Shown: positions 5,684-5,825 of the stretch, in pieces | Numbering within the stretch: position 1 is the first letter of the stretch | How the letters are laid out: each line of letters begins with the position of its first letter | From: Paracoccaceae bacterium | GTDB lineage: Bacteria > Pseudomonadota > Alphaproteobacteria > Rhodobacterales > Rhodobacteraceae | Reading direction: 5' to 3' | NCBI GenBank assembly: GCA_026982515.1 | Contig: JALSGY010000049.1 | Coordinates: 1 to 5,825, forward strand | DNA: 5,825 bases | The notes under the pieces: model-generated | Seen by the model: the letters and a program-made list of their open reading frames with translations, nothing else | The model's database searches: none | Told to the model about the DNA's origin: nothing | Position numbers and translations under genes: made by a program

Positions 5684-5825
5684 CCATCAATCCCGCATTC
5701 ACAGCAGGACAGGCGGATCTGCTCTCGGCAATGCGTTGCAAGGCCTTGAGACGGCGCCGCTATTCCTGCGTCCTTGCGCCCGCTCAGGACGCGGATCTTC
5801 CTGACTGTGAGCGCGGGATTGATGG
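5684..5825. repeat. Inverted-repeat-bounded non-coding element (MITE-like or structured RNA)
   Basis: CCATCAATCCCGC (5684-5696) returns as its exact complement GCGGGATTGATGG (5813-5825), the last 13 bases of the window. After two mismatches the arms go on pairing: TCACAG (5699-5704) with CTGTGA (5805-5810), then, past one bulged A at 5804, CAGGA (5705-5709) with TCCTG (5799-5803). About 24 paired bases therefore enclose roughly 90 bp. Inside are a local hairpin (5766-5794), GCAA/TTGC around TGCG (5728-5739), the palindrome CAAGGCCTTG (5739-5748) and a direct repeat GCGGATCT (5713-5720, 5791-5798). Open frames cross it on both strands, but their third-position GC is much lower than in neighbouring genes and I recognise no transposase. 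It starts 9 nt after the CNNM gene stop. The right flank is outside the window, so a target duplication cannot be tested and the arms may extend outward. Confidence 0.65.
5766..5794. other. Internal hairpin of the inverted-repeat element
   Basis: GCGTCCT (5768-5774) pairs perfectly with AGGACGC (5786-5792) around an 11-nt loop. T5767-G5793 and C5766-G5794 extend the stem to 9 pairs including one wobble. It lies within the larger arms and would be one branch of a multi-stem fold. There is no T-run after it, so it is not a standard terminator. Confidence 0.5.

Noticed and set aside
5671..5823. Minus-strand open frame running from the right edge to a TAA at 5673-5671
   Set aside because: It could be the end of a gene entering from the right, but third-position GC is far below that of the neighbouring genes, the stretch is explained by the inverted-repeat element, and both strands are open; no family is recognised.

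Overview
The window is GC-rich chromosomal DNA. It most likely comes from an alphaproteobacterium of the Rhodobacterales/Rhodobacteraceae type. This rests on the strong G/C preference at third codon positions, the character of the AroK and AroB proteins, and the surrounding gene set: a 45-residue membrane peptide plus an exported protein divergent from aroK-aroB, then an atypical metallophosphoesterase and a CNNM/CBS 'hemolysin-like' protein. The placement comes from recalled family resemblance, not from a search. The genes look like native housekeeping DNA; no phage, IS transposase, CRISPR array, tRNA or rRNA was seen.

Layout: positions 1-1609 (minus strand) carry a two-gene unit, a 45-aa single-pass membrane peptide followed, with an 8-nt overlap, by a large signal-peptide-bearing protein of unknown function. 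The second gene starts at TTG and runs off the left edge. A 129-bp divergent intergenic region (1610-1738) separates it from the plus-strand pair aroK (shikimate kinase, GTG start) and aroB (3-dehydroquinate synthase), which overlap by ATGA and catalyse steps 5 and 2 of the shikimate pathway to chorismate.

aroB ends facing a minus-strand metallophosphoesterase-like gene (3435-4292). The convergent junction (3400-3466) is packed with a small GC hairpin, a 10-nt tandem repeat and a 7-bp inverted repeat that also supplies the last residues and stop codon of the phosphoesterase. The phosphoesterase keeps the fold signatures but has lost the first-motif Asp/His and the last His of the classical metal site, and it is rich in cysteine.

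A 68-bp divergent spacer then leads to a complete plus-strand CNNM-CBS-CorC_HlyC membrane protein (4361-5674). Behind it, from 5684 to the last base, lies a non-coding element bounded by inverted repeats: a perfect 13-bp outer part inside a longer imperfect arm of about 26 bp. It is a candidate MITE-like or structured RNA element and the least explained part of the window.

Only the aroK-aroB pair has a clear joint function. The exported pair, the phosphoesterase and the CNNM protein look like conserved neighbours without a demonstrable shared pathway.
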